From contig CAJNDS010002379.1 in NCBI GenBank assembly GCA_905221605.1, positions 782,001 through 846,000 of the forward strand: a DNA stretch of 64,000 nucleotides. The letters are read 5' to 3'. Position 1 is the first letter of the stretch. The number at the start of each line of letters is the position of its first letter. Position numbers and translations under genes: made by a program. Shown one piece after another: positions 38,404-48,733 of the stretch. The DNA comes from Symbiodinium natans (Eukaryota > Sar > Dinophyceae > Suessiales > Symbiodiniaceae). Under the pieces are notes generated by a model that ran no database searches, had not been told where the DNA came from, and worked only from the letters and a program-made list of their open reading frames with translations.

Positions 38404-38779
38404 CAAGAACGAGTGCTTCCACATCCCACTCATCATAACTTGTGGATCAGCAAGCTGGGCCACCTGTCCCCATCCTGCTGCCACTACGATGGCAGGTGCT
38501 GCCAGGAAAGAATGTCCCAACGTTGTAGGACCCTGCCATGCGGGAAGGCTGCAGGCACTGTGTAGATGACGACCGCAGGGTCTGTCCACGTTGGGTCAGC
38601 CAGGGGAGATGGCTGGAACAAGGGTCCAACCGCCCTGACTTCGTCTTCGGTCATGTGAACACCAGAGAAAAAGAATGCGTCTCCTCTTGCAATGAGAGGG
38701 AGCGTTCTGCTCCAAGCAGCGCCGGCTCAGCGGGCGCGCGAATGGTCCGAAAGAACTCAGAGGTCCACGCGCTGATGAC
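38404..38779 (-). CDS. Gene fragment split over three frames, unknown protein
   Basis: Minus strand. Frame a (38779-38651) WTSEFFRTIRAPAEPALLGA; frame b (38654-38484) MTEDEVRAVGPLFQPSPLAD, WTDPAVVIYTVPAAFPHGRV, LQRWDILSWQHLP; frame c (about 38496-38404) PAIVVAAGWGQVAQLADPQV. Each frame ends where the next begins to make sense, as in a gene with two indels or unspliced tiny introns. The longest continuous non-repetitive coding signal in the window. Open + frames over it look like shadows. I cannot name the protein. Confidence 0.5.
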
Positions 38780-39083
38780 GTAAAGCCATCCTTTGACGTA
38801 AAGACTGTTTGGGGTTTAGGGTTTGGGGTTTGGGGTGTGGGTTTTAGGGTTAGAGTTGATGTGGTCTAGGGTTTAGGGTTTGGGGTTTAGGGTTGGAGTT
38901 GATGTGGTTTAGGGTTCAGGGCTTAAGGTTTAGGGTTTAGGGCGGTTCAGGGTTTTGGGGTCCTTCTGCTAGGTACTTGTACCAAAGGGGTTTCTGGTGC
39001 ACTTGGGGGTTGACTACACTTCTTCTTCTTGGGGAAACTCAAAACCCCAAACCCAAAACTAAAACCCAAAACCCAAACCCTAA

Positions 39084-39238
39084 CCCCTCGACCCCTCGAC
39101 CCCTCGACCCCTCGACCCCTCGACCCCTCGACCCCTCGACCCCTCGACGCCTCGACCCCTCGACCCCTCGACCCCTCGACCCCTCGACCCCTCGACCCCT
39201 CGACCCCTCGACCCCTCGACCCCTCGACCCCTCGACCC
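39084..39238. repeat. 8-bp CCCCTCGA satellite, about 19 copies
   Basis: One GACGCCTC variant unit. Bounded on both sides by degenerate C-type heptamers. Open frames PSTPRPLD are repeat translation. Confidence 0.96.
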
Positions 39239-39369
39239 TAAACCCTAAACCCTAAACCCTAACCCCTGAAAGAAGTGGACCCTGGAAAAAAAGGATGTGT
39301 TTTTCAGGTAAAAGTAGCAATAAGAGGAACCAAGAACCAACAACAGTATTCAAGTATAGTACTCCACAA

Positions 39370-39795
39370 ACCAGTACCTAAACCCTAAACCCCTAAACCG
39401 CTAAGCCCGCAGACCCCTCAACCTCTAAACCCCTAAACCTCTAAACCCCAAAGCCCCTACACCTAAACCCCTAAACCCCCTAAACCGTACACCCTAAACC
39501 CCTGAATCCCTGAATCCCTACACCCCTAAATCCCTAAACCCCCAAACCCTCTAAACCCTCAAAACCCTAAACCCTAAAACCAACCTGCAAACCCTATACC
39601 CTATAAGCCCTATAAGCCCTATAAACCCTCTAAACCCTCTAAACCCTCTAAACCCTCTAAACCCTCTAAAATCTCTGAAGCCTAAAACGCTACAAACCCC
39701 TCTAAACCCCTTAAACCCTAAACCCTAAACCCTCAGCCCTAAACCCTAAACCCTAAACCCTAAACCCTAAACCCTAAACCCTAAACCCTAAACCC
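39370..39795 (-). repeat. Degenerate to pure CCCTAAA region (C-type)
   Basis: 400 bp of CCCTAAA, CTCTAAACC and CTATAAGCC variants, ending in about nine pure units. No island. Confidence 0.93.
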
Positions 39796-39874
39796 TATGC
39801 CGGCAGCTTTCGGGTAGAACAGCCCCTCGCCTCCGTCTCCAAGGCTTCCTGAGCTGCCTGAGGTCGATTTTCTG

Positions 39875-40060
39875 TTTAGGGTTTAGGGTTTAGGGTTTAG
39901 GGTTTAGGGTTTAGGGTTTAGGGTTTAGGGTTTAGGGTTTAGGGTTTAGGGTTTAGGGTTTAGGGTTTAGGGTTTAGGGTGTGGGTTTAGGGTTTAGGGT
40001 TAAGGGTTTAGGGTTTAGGGTCTAGGGTCTAGGGTCTAGGGTTTAAGGCTTTAGGGTTTA
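39875..40060 (+). repeat. TTTAGGG tract (G-type)
   Basis: About 24 units. The short island 39797-39874 before it is flanked C-left, G-right but has no clear frame. Confidence 0.96.
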
Positions 40061-40531
40061 GGGTTTAGGGGTTAGGTCGGGGGTTTAGGGTTTGGGGTTT
40101 AGGGTTCCGGATTTAAGGCTTAAAGAGTTTAAGGGCTTAGGCTTTGCTTCAGGGTTTATTGGGATTTAGGGTTCAGAGTTTAAGGGCTTAAGAGTTTTTG
40201 ACTAGGCTTTGGGGGGGATTCAGGGGTCAGGGCTTAGGGTTTGAGGGTTTAGCGTTTAAAGGTTTGGGGCGCTCCCCAGACGCGGAGGGGAAGCCGGGTA
40301 TACCCTTGTTGATGGAGTCGAGCAGGTCGATTCTCTAAATAATGGCCCGAAATGGGGGTACCCTAAACAACAGGGAGCCGTTGTATAATAAGGACCCCTA
40401 CGAAGAGGGACCATAACAACCCTAAACCCTCAACCCTCACCCCTAAACCCTACAGTGACCAGTAGACTTAGCAAGGATGTAGGGCTTCAGGCCATGGGCC
40501 GTTTAGGGAACACACGTGGGTCCTGTGTGAA

Positions 40532-40741
40532 CTAGTGGAGACGGCTCATGAAGGAGTTGACCCGCAGGCGTGTATCGGCAAGGTCGTGATGCTCCGCGCC
40601 AAAGTGCCGTAGAATGGACAGTGCCTCATCGGCGCAATCGGCAGCCATGCCTGCCAGAACGTACTCTTCGTCGACGGCGCCCAGCCGGCGCGCAGCATTC
40701 CCCTTTTCCACTGCGCGTCGGTGGCAAGCCACCGTTTGCAA
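40532..40741 (-). CDS. Exon-like fragment, unknown protein
   Basis: Minus frame open further upstream: GNAARRLGAVDEEYVLAGMA, ADCADEALSILRHFGAEHHD, LADTRLRVNSFMSRLH with its own TGA/TAG-class stop. Strong coding signal, helical, acidic-Ala rich. Probably a C-terminal exon. Preceded (in transcription sense) by a fold-back family 5 copy. Confidence 0.55.
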   Translation of the reverse strand: MQTVACHRRAVEKGNAARRLGAVDEEYVLAGMAADCADEALSILRHFGAEHHDLADTRLRVNSFMSRLH

Positions 40742-40808
40742 GGGCTTCCCTTCTGAAGTTACACCTGCACCTATACCGGGGCCATGTTTGGGAACAAATT
40801 TCAGATAA

Positions 40809-40945
40809 GACCTCCGGTTTACCCTGGACCCTTAAGGTTGTACCCTTGGGCTTTTGGGGACCCTTTTCACCGATCCTTAAGGTGGTACAAGGGACATATT
40901 AGGAGTATGCTACGAGGAACCTTTAGGGGTACGACCTTAAGGATA
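40809..40945. mobile_element. Fold-back family 5 copy
   Basis: CCTGGACCCTTAAGGTTGTAC ... GGGGACCCTTTTCACCGATCC ... TAGGAGTATGCTACGAGG ... TTAGGGGTACGACCTTAAGG; CCTTAAGGTTGTACCC and GGGGTACGACCTTAAGG are inverted. Confidence 0.7.
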
Positions 40946-40956
40946 CGAGTCTTCAT

Positions 40957-41065
40957 CTACTTGCCCAGTAACCTAGGATGAAAAAGGGTGCCCGTTTTTG
41001 CTTCAAGGTTTGTTTGTAAGGGCAAGAAGGGAACAAGGGCACTACTAGGCATCCTACTTAATCCC
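40957..41065. mobile_element. Fold-back family 6 copy
   Basis: CCAGTAACCTAGGATGAAAA ... GGGTGCCCGTTTTTGC ... AAGGGAACAAGGGCACTACT then AGGCATCCTACTTAAT. Directly follows a family 5 copy. Confidence 0.55.
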
Positions 41066-41146
41066 GCAAACCCAAACCCCAAATCCTAAACCCTAAACCC
41101 CAAACCCCAAACCCCAAACCCTAAACCCTAAACCCTAAACCCTAAA

Positions 41147-41257
41147 CCCCAGAACGGAACCATCAAAGCCGTCCTGTTCCGCCAGCTCTGTCGCGACCGT
41201 CGAGATCTCCATCAGCGGCGGGCGCTGGGCGGGTGGCTTCAGATTAAGAAGCTTTAG
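41147..41257 (+). CDS. Exon-like fragment, unknown protein
   Basis: About 100-bp island flanked C-left, G-right. + frame NGTIKAVLFRQLCRDRRDLH then QRRALGGWLQIKKL, closed by CTTTAG. Basic, helical, strong coding look. Confidence 0.52.
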   Translation, partial: PQNGTIKAVLFRQLCRDRRDLHQRRALGGWLQIKKL

Positions 41258-41783
41258 GGTTTATGGTTTAGGGTTTAGGGTGTAGGGTGTAGGGTTTAGG
41301 GTTTAGGGTTACAAAGGCCGGTGGCCTCTTTATCTGTTGCCCTTATACCTTTAAATGGCCCCTAGATACCCTGAATAAGGCAGAAACCCTACTTAAAGAG
41401 ACCACCATCACATATAAAGCTTGCTACGTGGCGATTTCGGGGTAAGGAGATGGCTTTAAGGTTAGGGTCAGGGTTTCGGGTTTTGGGTTTAGGGTTTAGG
41501 GTGTAGAGTTTAGGGTTTAGGGCGTAGGGTTTAGGGTTTCTTCGGGCTTTTGCGTTCATGGTTTTGAGGGTTTAGGGACATCAGGGTTGAAGGTGCAGGG
41601 CTTTTCCAAGTCTCCAAAGGCTTCCCCTCAGCATCCTGAAACCCATTGAACCCTAAACCCTAAACCTAAACCCTAAACCCTAAACCCTAACCCTAAACCC
41701 TAAACCCTAAACCCTAAACCCTAAACCCTAAACCCTAAACCCTAAACCCTAAACCCTAAACCCTAAACCCTAAACCCTAACCC

Positions 41784-41888
41784 ATGGTAGGAAGTTGGGC
41801 TGCAGTTCCTAGTAGTTCGAAGGTGAAACAAGCTTTAACTTATGTGCACGTTGCTCTACATCCTACACCAAAAGATCCTAAACCCTAA
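41784..41888 (+). CDS. N-terminal exon-like fragment with ATG
   Basis: MVGSWAAVPSSSKVKQALTY then VHVALHPTPKDPK, closed by CCCTAA. Flanked C on both sides by long pure CCCTAAA runs. Confidence 0.47.
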   Translation: MVGSWAAVPSSSKVKQALTYVHVALHPTPKDPKP

Positions 41889-42009
41889 GCCCTAAACCCT
41901 AAACCATAAACCCTGAACCCTAAACCCTAAACCCTAAACCCATTGGCAAGTCACACATTGCTTCGATTTGAGAAAGCCCCAGCTTGTACCTTATGACTGC
42001 CTGTGAACC

Positions 42010-42131
42010 TTCTCTATGTGGGTGGCTGTCAAAATGGTGGTCCCTTTTTGGATCCCTATTATAACACGGCACTCAGTATTTAGGGTACCCCCAAAAGGGA
42101 CCAATATTTTGACAACCACCCATGTAGGGAA
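42010..42131. mobile_element. Fold-back family 4, most complete copy
   Basis: Arms CTCTATGTGGGTGGCTGTCA ... AATGGTGGTCCCTTTTTGG and CCAAAAGGGACCAATATT ... TTGACAACCACCCATGTAGGG pair over nearly their whole length. Confidence 0.75.
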
Positions 42132-42314
42132 AGGTATATAAAAACCCTAAACCCTAAACACCTAAGCCCCAAAGCCAAAGCCCACACACAGGCCCAAAGG
42201 ATCCCACCAGACTTCGTTTAGGGTTTAGGGTTTAGGGTTTAGGGTTTAGGGTTTAGGGTTTAGGGTTCAGGGTTTAGGGTTTAGGGTTTAGGGTTTAGGG
42301 TTTAGGGTTTAGGC

Positions 42315-42370
42315 ATGTTGGTGTTGCACCTCCTGAATGACTACAAAACTGCAGGCAACAGCCGCTACAG
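42315..42370 (+). CDS. Exon-like fragment with strong 5' splice site
   Basis: MLVLHLLNDYKTAGNSRYR, followed at 42371 by GTAAGC after CTACAG: a consensus donor. Flanked G-left, C-right. Confidence 0.48.
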
Positions 42371-42560
42371 GTAAGCCCCCGGCCGAACGCTAAACCCTGA
42401 ACCCTGAACCCTGAACCCCAAACCCTAAACCCTAAACCCTAAACCTCAAACCCTGAACCCTAAACCCCAAAACCTACACCGTAAACCCTAAAACCCAAAC
42501 TCTAAACCCGAAACCCTACTGTAAACCCTAAACCCTAAACCCTATACCCTAAACCCTAAA

Positions 42561-42656
42561 CAAAGAAGGGCCACGGCCTTTGAGACGCCGCCGAGTGTGC
42601 CGGCGATCCTGCGCACGACCTGGCTTTGGGGGAAAGGTTTCGGGTTTAGGGTTTAG
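42561..42656 (+). CDS. Exon-like fragment, unknown protein
   Basis: + frame RATAFETPPSVPAILRTTWL then WGKGF, closed by a heptamer TAG. Flanked C-left, G-right. Confidence 0.45.
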   Translation, partial: QRRATAFETPPSVPAILRTTWLWGKGFGFRV

Positions 42657-42727
42657 GGTTTCGGGCTTAGGGTTTAGGGTTCAGGGTCTAAGCTGGTTTT
42701 GGGGAGGGTTGAGTGCTTAAAACTTAC

Positions 42728-42776
42728 CAGCCGCCGCCCGCGTGCCTTCTTGTTGGCAAAAGCTCCGGCGACTCCC
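42728..42776 (-). CDS. Micro-exon with both splice sites
   Basis: Minus strand. Acceptor TTGTCGCCGCAG before 42776, donor GTAAGT after 42728. The 49-bp exon reads GVAGAFANKKARGRRL in phase 1. Flanked G-type on both sides. Confidence 0.45.
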
Positions 42777-43522
42777 CTGCGGCGACAACACAGCTTGGGC
42801 CTTAACTTTTTTCTTACGGTTTAGGGTGTAGGGTTTGGTTTAGGGTTTGAAGGTAAATAGTGGGATAGCTGACGACAACTTCCATCAGATATGCTCTGAA
42901 CTTTCTGCTGACTCAAATGACACAAACCAGAAGGCCTTCCAGCGAACGCCGGAACTTGGAGCATGCTCATCCCCAAAGCATGCTGTCACACAAACTGGAA
43001 AGATTCCCTAAATGCTAAACCCTAAACCCTAAGCCCTAAAACCCTAGACCCTAAACCCTCAACCCCAAAATCTCTCCTGCCTCTCAAGGAGCCAGGCACC
43101 CCCATCCTCCTGGCACCACAAGGCGGGATCCCGGGGTGTAAGGATTAGGGTTTAGGGTTTAGGGATTAGGGTTTAGGGTTTAGGGTTTAGGGGGCGCAGT
43201 GCTTAGACTTTAGGGGTTTATGTTTAGTAGGGGTGTGGGGTCAAGGGATTAAGGGGTTGAGGGGTTCAGTAGTGGGTTTTAGGGTTTCGGTAAGACTTAG
43301 GATCATGACGTCGAGTGGAAGCTTCGGATTCGAAACTCCTGACTAGGGCTGCGTCGGAACGGGTTTAGCGTTTAGGGTTTAGGGTTTAGCTTGAAGACTC
43401 ATTGGGAGCGCTAGGGTTCAGGTGTAGTCGTAAAGCTCTGATAGCCTCATAGTTTGTTGTTTAATGCCCAGCATAGAAATACACCTACTTAGAATGAATA
43501 AGTATCCACGCAGCTAAACCCT

Positions 43523-43645
43523 AAAACCTGTGTCCGAAACCTACAGCTCGCACAGACGATCAAGCAGGGTGCAGACTCGGGGTTAGGCGGCTTTCGGTCT
43601 GCATCTCTGCCGCTTCTAACGACAGGGGCCGTAATTCAATACTGA
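43523..43645 (+). CDS. Exon-like fragment with own stop, unknown protein
   Basis: + frame VRNLQLAQTIKQGADSGLGG then FRSASLPLLTTGAVIQY, TGA at 43643 outside a heptamer. Strong coding signal, likely C-terminal exon. C-type on the right. Confidence 0.5.
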   Translation, partial: KTCVRNLQLAQTIKQGADSGLGGFRSASLPLLTTGAVIQY

Positions 43646-43797
43646 ACTCTAAACCCTAAACCCGAAACCCTCAGCCCTGTAAACCCTAAACCCCCTAAAA
43701 CCTAAACCGTAAACCCCCTAAACCCTAAACCCTAAACCCTAAACCCTAAACCCTAAACCCTAAACCCCCCCTAAGTTGGTGGGGAGGGGTGCCCACC

Positions 43798-43860
43798 TCA
43801 CTGGTGCGGAGCCAGAGCACGTTGGGGGCTTCCTGCAAGTTCTAGGAGCTTCTGCACCCC
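43798..43860 (-). CDS. Exon-like fragment, short
   Basis: Minus frame VQKLLELAGSPQRALAPHQ then TGA. Flanked C-left, G-right. Confidence 0.42.
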   Translation of the reverse strand, partial: GVQKLLELAGSPQRALAPHQ

Positions 43861-44785
43861 TAGGGTTTAGAGTTTAGGGTTTAGGGTTTAGGGTTTTGGG
43901 TTTTGGGTCCCAAACCCTAAACCCGAAACTCTGAAGGAGGGTTTAGGATTTCAAGGGCTCAAGCCCCCAAGCCCTAACACCCATATCAGCCCCCAAGCCT
44001 GCCTTCAAAGAAGGAGCGTCCCAGGGGTTTAGGGTTTAGGGTTTTGGGTTTAGGATTTAGGGTTTAGGGTTCTGGCAAGGAAAAAATCTAAAGCAAAAGC
44101 CCGATATTGAGGGGTTTCGCGTCTACCCACGGTGCTAAAACCCTCCAGTCCCTCCAACGACAACATTCAAGCCCTACCTCCACAGCTGGCAAAACCTGTT
44201 CGTACCAAACCTAGGGTTTAGGGTTTAGAGTTTAGGGTTTAGGGCCGTTTAGGGTCTTGGATTCCCCCCGCCAAGAACATACTATCTATCTACATATATA
44301 TATATATATATACACATATAGCACAAAAAACGATATGCTCCGCCAACGCAAAGAAAAGCCTGAAACTTCAAGCCTCAACACAAATGAAACGCTACAAGCC
44401 TCAAACCCGAAACAAAACGCAGAACAGTCGGTCATTTACCAGCCACGAGCAGCCCTAAGCCCTAAACCCTAAACTCCAAACTCCAAACCCTAAACCCTGC
44501 TCCCTGCTCCTTAAACCCTAAACCTCCCGCAGGCCTTGAGGGGATCGTTCGCACGGGCCATGAACCCAAACACAAGACCTCACCCAGAACCCTCAACTAG
44601 GGTGGTTCAGGGCAAAGCCTCAACCCTCAACCGTACACCCCAAACCCCAAACCCCAAACCCCAAACCCCAAACCCCAAACCCCAAACCCCAAACCCCAAA
44701 CCCCAAACCCTAAACCCTAAACCCTAAACCCTAAACCCTAAACCCTAAACCCTAAACCCTAACCCTAAGCCTTAAACCCTGAACC

Positions 44786-44872
44786 CTAAAGTGGAGTTTC
44801 GGGTCCCAAGGTTCCGGCCTCATGCTCCTGCGCTGCCACCACCTGGAACTCTTGGCCTGCCATCACCCAGCG
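44786..44872 (-). CDS. Exon-like fragment, strand ambiguous
   Basis: Minus frame RWVMAGQEFQVVAAQEHEAG then TLGPETPL, closed by a C-type TAG. The + frame (SFGSQGSGLMLLRCHHLELL) is also open. Flanked C-left, G-right. Confidence 0.43.
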   Translation of the reverse strand, partial: RWVMAGQEFQVVAAQEHEAGTLGPETPL

Positions 44873-45145
44873 GTTTAGGGTTTAGGGTTTAGGGTTTAGG
44901 GTTTGGGGTTTAGGGTTTGGTGTCTGGGGTTTAGGGTTTGGGGTTTGGGGTTTAGGGTTTAGGGTTTGGGGTTTAGGGTTTGGTGTCTGGGGTTTAGGGT
45001 TTGGGGTTTGGGGTTTAGGGTTTAGGGTTTAGGGTTTGGGTTTTAGGGTTTAGGGTTTAGGGTTTTAGGGTTTTAGGGTTTTAGGGTTTTAGGGTTTTAG
45101 GGTTTTAGGGGTTTAGGGTTTAGGGTTGAGAGTTTAGGGTTTAGG
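44873..45145 (+). repeat. TTTAGGG/TTTGGGG higher-order tract (G-type)
   Basis: A 63-bp block (nine heptamers, marked by TTTGGTGTCTGGGG at 44921 and 44984) is duplicated; later part is TTTTAGGG octamers (45059-45110). Confidence 0.95.
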
Positions 45146-45298
45146 GTGCCGATGCAACTGCACACACGCTTTCAGGCGATTTATGGGTTTTTAGGGTTTT
45201 TTTGGAGTTTTAGGGGGTTAGGGGCTTAGGGAACTTAAGGTCGAGGGTTTGGGGTCCCATATTACACCGCAGCTGCCCCAGAGTGAAAAACTCACTGA

Positions 45299-45517
45299 TG
45301 CTCTCTGTCAAGGCAACTTCAGAATGTTGTCGAGCGCCTTTCCGTCCCTTTCAAGAAATCGAAGCGGATAGATCGGGATCGTTCCCGTCGCGAGTTCAAA
45401 GTCTCCCGTCAGAAGGAACAAGAGATGATATCTCGAAATGTCAGTGTCGAACTCCAGGCTGATCCACGACTATGTGATAAGGTGCTGGCCACGTACTCCG
45501 TAGAAGCAGCGGTTTAG
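45299..45517 (+). CDS. Exon-like open frame, no start, unknown protein
   Basis: 72 codons from a TGA at 45296 to a heptamer-derived TAG at 45515: NVVERLSVPFKKSKRIDRDR, SRREFKVSRQKEQEMISRNV, SVELQADPRLCDKVLATYSV. Highly charged. Unique region 45260-45510 between G-type tracts. Not recognised. Confidence 0.5.
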   Translation, partial: CSLSRQLQNVVERLSVPFKKSKRIDRDRSRREFKVSRQKEQEMISRNVSVELQADPRLCDKVLATYSVEAAV

Positions 45518-45959
45518 GGTTGATGGGTTTCTGAAGGCCAGGGTTTAGGGTTTAGGTGGTGGGCAAATACGCTGTTTTTTTCATAAACCCTACTCAATAG
45601 TTTCTAGAGGGACAACCCTGAGGCCTAAACCCCAAAACTGTGGTGGTAGCACGAAATGAGATTGGTTTAAGGATGATTCGAGCTGGAATTCCCTCTAGTA
45701 TACCTTTTGGGGTATGGGACAAGGATGTTCCAAGTTTTTGGAGTTTGCTGTAAAAAACTGCACGTTGATCCTGGCTTCAACTAGCCCAAAACCATGAAAG
45801 CGTCAACCCCGCAGCCCCGGAGGGATTTCTGAAAACCTTAAACCCTCAACCTTAAACCCTCAACCCTAACCCTAAACCCTCAACCCTAAACCCTAAACCC
45901 TAAACCCTCAACCCGAAACGCCGCCTTCACTTGTGATGACCTCCTGTTCCTTTGGGCAG

Positions 45960-46179
45960 CCACCGGCTCCACATGATGGAGGCTGCCAGCAAACTCCAAG
46001 AAGTTGGAACGCCCCCGGGGCGAAGGGAGGAGGGGAAGCTCATTACAGTAGGGGTTCTTTCTTACTCGTATCTATCCCCAAGAGGACACCCCATATCTGC
46101 CTTCACCAAAAAGCTACCGTTTTCCGAGATTCCCACGCCAAGTATAGAGTTCCGGGCTGAGAGAGGCCCAAGAACCTGA
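45960..46179 (+). CDS. Exon with acceptor site, unknown protein
   Basis: CTCCTGTTCCTTTGGGCAG at 45941-45959 is a good acceptor. The frame then reads HRLHMMEAASKLQEVGTPPG, GKLITVGVLSYSYLSPRGHP, ISAFTKKLPFSEIPTPSIEF, TGA at 46177. 72 codons with its own stop: likely a terminal exon. A second + frame (45933-46160) is a shadow. Confidence 0.5.
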
Positions 46180-46326
46180 GCCCGAATCACGACGTCACTA
46201 AGTCACCCTGAGCCCTAAACCCCAAACCCTCAACTCCAAGCCCGTGAGCCCTAAACCCCCTAAAAACCCCAAGCCACTCAACCCCTCCTCGAAACCCTAA
46301 ACCCGAAACCTCTAAACCCTAAATCC

Positions 46327-46410
46327 GAAGCCGCCTGGCTGAATGATGTACGTGGGCGTCGTCAAGTCAGCCAGACTGCAGCAGGCAGAAGATTGGAGGG
46401 AGGGGGAAGT
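46327..46410 (+). CDS. Exon-like fragment, unknown protein
   Basis: + frame EAAWLNDVRGRRQVSQTAAG then RRLEG, running into a G-rich run. C-type on the left; a poly-G stretch replaces the usual right flank. Confidence 0.4.
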
Positions 46411-46836
46411 ATAAGGGGGGTGGGGGGGGGGGGGAGGGGGGCCTCGATAAACCCTGAACCTTGAACTACTATTTGCTTACGAGGCACCAAGAAGCTTAAG
46501 ATAGTAATCCCTATATTGCCTTTATAAGGAACAATGTTTAAGTTTTTGGGAGGTCCGAAGCAAACAGTAGTAAAGCCGAAACCCTAAACCCTCGTCTGCC
46601 GACTGTAAGGGTCTAGGATCTACCAAACCCCAAAACCCATATGAGTCTGTCATATCTTGATCCGCTAACTGCAACGGCTTCAAGGGTTTAGGGTTTAGGT
46701 TTTTAGGGGCTTAGGGTCTAAAAACATTGGGGGTTTTGGGGTTTAGGGTTTTTAGGGGTTCAGGGTTTAGGGTTGAGGGTTTAGGGTTTGGGGTTTAGGG
46801 TTTAGGAAGCACTAAACCCCTAGATGCTCAATCCCA

Positions 46837-46911
46837 AGACCCCTCTCGAACTCACGTGCCTGTGCGGAGCCACGCGAAGCCGAATCTTCGTCAGCGCCTT
46901 CAGAGCTATAA
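46837..46911 (+). CDS. Exon-like fragment with own stop
   Basis: + frame PLSNSRACAEPREAESSSAP then SEL, TAA at 46909 outside a heptamer. Followed by the 17-unit G-type array. Confidence 0.4.
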   Translation, partial: RPLSNSRACAEPREAESSSAPSEL

Positions 46912-46921
46912 TTGAATAGGG

Positions 46922-47117
46922 TTTAGGGTTTAGGGTTTAGGGTTTAGGGTTTAGGGTTTAGGGTTTAGGGTTTAGGGTTTAGGGTTTAGGGTTTAGGGTT
47001 TAGGGTTTAGGGTTTAGGGTTTAGGGTTTAGGGTTTAGGGCTTAAAGTTTAGGGTTTAGGGTTTAGGGTTTAGGGCTTAAAGTTTAGGGTTTAGGGTTTA
47101 GGGTTTAGGGCTTAAAG
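46922..47117 (+). repeat. 17 perfect TTTAGGG units plus 35-bp higher-order repeat
   Basis: After 17 pure units, CTTAAAG alternates with four TTTAGGG; CTTAAAG occurs at 47041, 47076 and 47111. Confidence 0.98.
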
Positions 47118-47385
47118 TTTAGGATGTTTAGGGCTTAGGCTTGAGGGTTTTCCCCAAACGCCCGAAGCCCAAAGCCGTTACGCCTGCTAAGCACCCTAAA
47201 CCCTAAACCCTGAACTCTAGCCCCTAAAAGTCCCTAAACCCTAAACCCTGAACCCTAAACCCTAAACCCTGAACCCTACCCTAAAAGCCCTAAACCCTAC
47301 AAAACTTGTAAACCCTAAACCATCCCGAAAGCCTAAGCCCATCAAGAAGTGCTGGGTTTGGGGCTTGGGGTTTGGGGTTTAGGGT

Positions 47386-47640
47386 TTACGGTTTGGGGTT
47401 TAGGGTTGAGGGTTTAGGGTTTAGGGTTGAGGGTTTAGGGTTTAGGGTTTCGGGTTTCGGGTGTCTGAAGGCGACTGGCGTGCCCAGGATCTCAAAGAAA
47501 CCACCTTCCTTGCTGGGCTTGACCCACTCTCCCCCGGTGTGAAAGGCTCGTGGGTCTGGAGAGTTGGTAAGTAGTGAGGGTTTAGGGTTTAGGGTTTGGG
47601 GTTTAGGGTTTAGGGTTTTAGGGATGAAACATGCCCTCAA
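47386..47640 (-). CDS. Exon-like fragment inside repeat frame
   Basis: Only the core (about 47455-47580) is unique: LLTNSPDPRAFHTGGEWVKP then SKEGGFFEILGTPVAFRH. Both ends of the open frame are translated repeat. G-type on both sides. Coding signal of the core is strong. Confidence 0.48.
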   Translation of the reverse strand: MRACFIPKTLNPKPQTLNPKPSLLTNSPDPRAFHTGGEWVKPSKEGGFFEILGTPVAFRHPKPETLNPKPSTLNPKPSTLNPKP

Positions 47641-48142
47641 ATACTGAACCCCGCTACGTCGCTAAGCCCCGAAACGACCGGACCACTGAGAACGAACCCC
47701 GACACCCCTGTTTAGGGTTTTAGGTGTTTGGGGTTTTAGGGCTTAGGGTTTAGGTGTTTATGATTATATACTTGGGTCCCAAAGTCCTGAAACTAGGAAG
47801 TAGTTTAAGGCTCAAGTATTCCCTATTTAGGCACATAGACTCTTAGGGATTCCAACCCTCAAGAAGATAATACCCTAAAGCTTAAACCCTAAACCTTAAG
47901 CCCTAAACCCTAAACCCTGAACCCAAATTCTTACAACCCTAAACCTCCCAGCCTGAAAACCCCTACAGCCTAAAGCCTAAAACCTCAAAGCCCTCAGCCC
48001 TACAGCCCCAAACTTGAGAAAAAACCAACATCTTGCAACCGCAACCCTAAAACCTCTAAACCCCAGAGCCTGCAAACTCCTAAACCCTAAACCCTAAACC
48101 CTGAATCCTAAACCCTAAACCCTAAACCCTAAACCCTAAACC

Positions 48143-48232
48143 CTCCAATCGTGCCTTGTATTTTGCCGGCGCGGCGGGCGGCCTCAGGGGCGCGGGGAGC
48201 TCCACGATGGGCTCCACCCAATCCTGCGCGCT
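48143..48232 (-). CDS. Exon-like fragment, unknown protein
   Basis: 90-bp island flanked C-left, G-right. Minus frame AQDWVEPIVELPAPLRPPAA then PAKYKARLEG. Strong coding look. Confidence 0.5.
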
Positions 48233-48733
48233 AGGGTTTAGGGTTTAGGGTTTCGGGTTTAGGGTTCAGGGTTTAGGGTATCGAGCTTCGGGTTTAGGGT
48301 TTAGGGCTGAGGGTTCAGGGTTCAGGGTTTAGGCTTTAGGGTTTGGGGTTTAGGGTTTAGGGTTTAGGGATTAGGGTTCAGGGTTTAGGGTATCGAGTTT
48401 ACGGTTTAGGGCTTAGGGTTCAGGGTTCAGGGTTTAGGCTTTAGGGTTTGGGGCTAGAGCTTAGGTTTGAGGGTTTTGAGAGTTGAGGGTTTTAAGGTTT
48501 GTTGGGGTTTGAAGGGTTTGGGTTTTTCAAATGCCTAGCCCCTAGCAACTTAATGATTAGAGTTGTTTTTTGGGGGGGCTACCCTCTTGGGGCTTGAGCA
48601 TGTAACTCCTAAACCCCCAAGACATCTTGTTTAGGTGTAGGTTTCTGGTTCAGACGGACAGGGGCCAGCTGTAAGGGGGCTTGCGCGGGGGGTGCGGGCT
48701 TCAGACCCTAAACCTAAACCCCAAACTAAACCC

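Noticed and set aside
39084-39238. CRISPR array
   Set aside because: Direct 8-bp tandem satellite without spacers; other repeats likewise lack unique spacers of constant length.
39029-39255. PSTPRPLD-type frames
   Set aside because: Translation of the 8-bp CCCCTCGA satellite.
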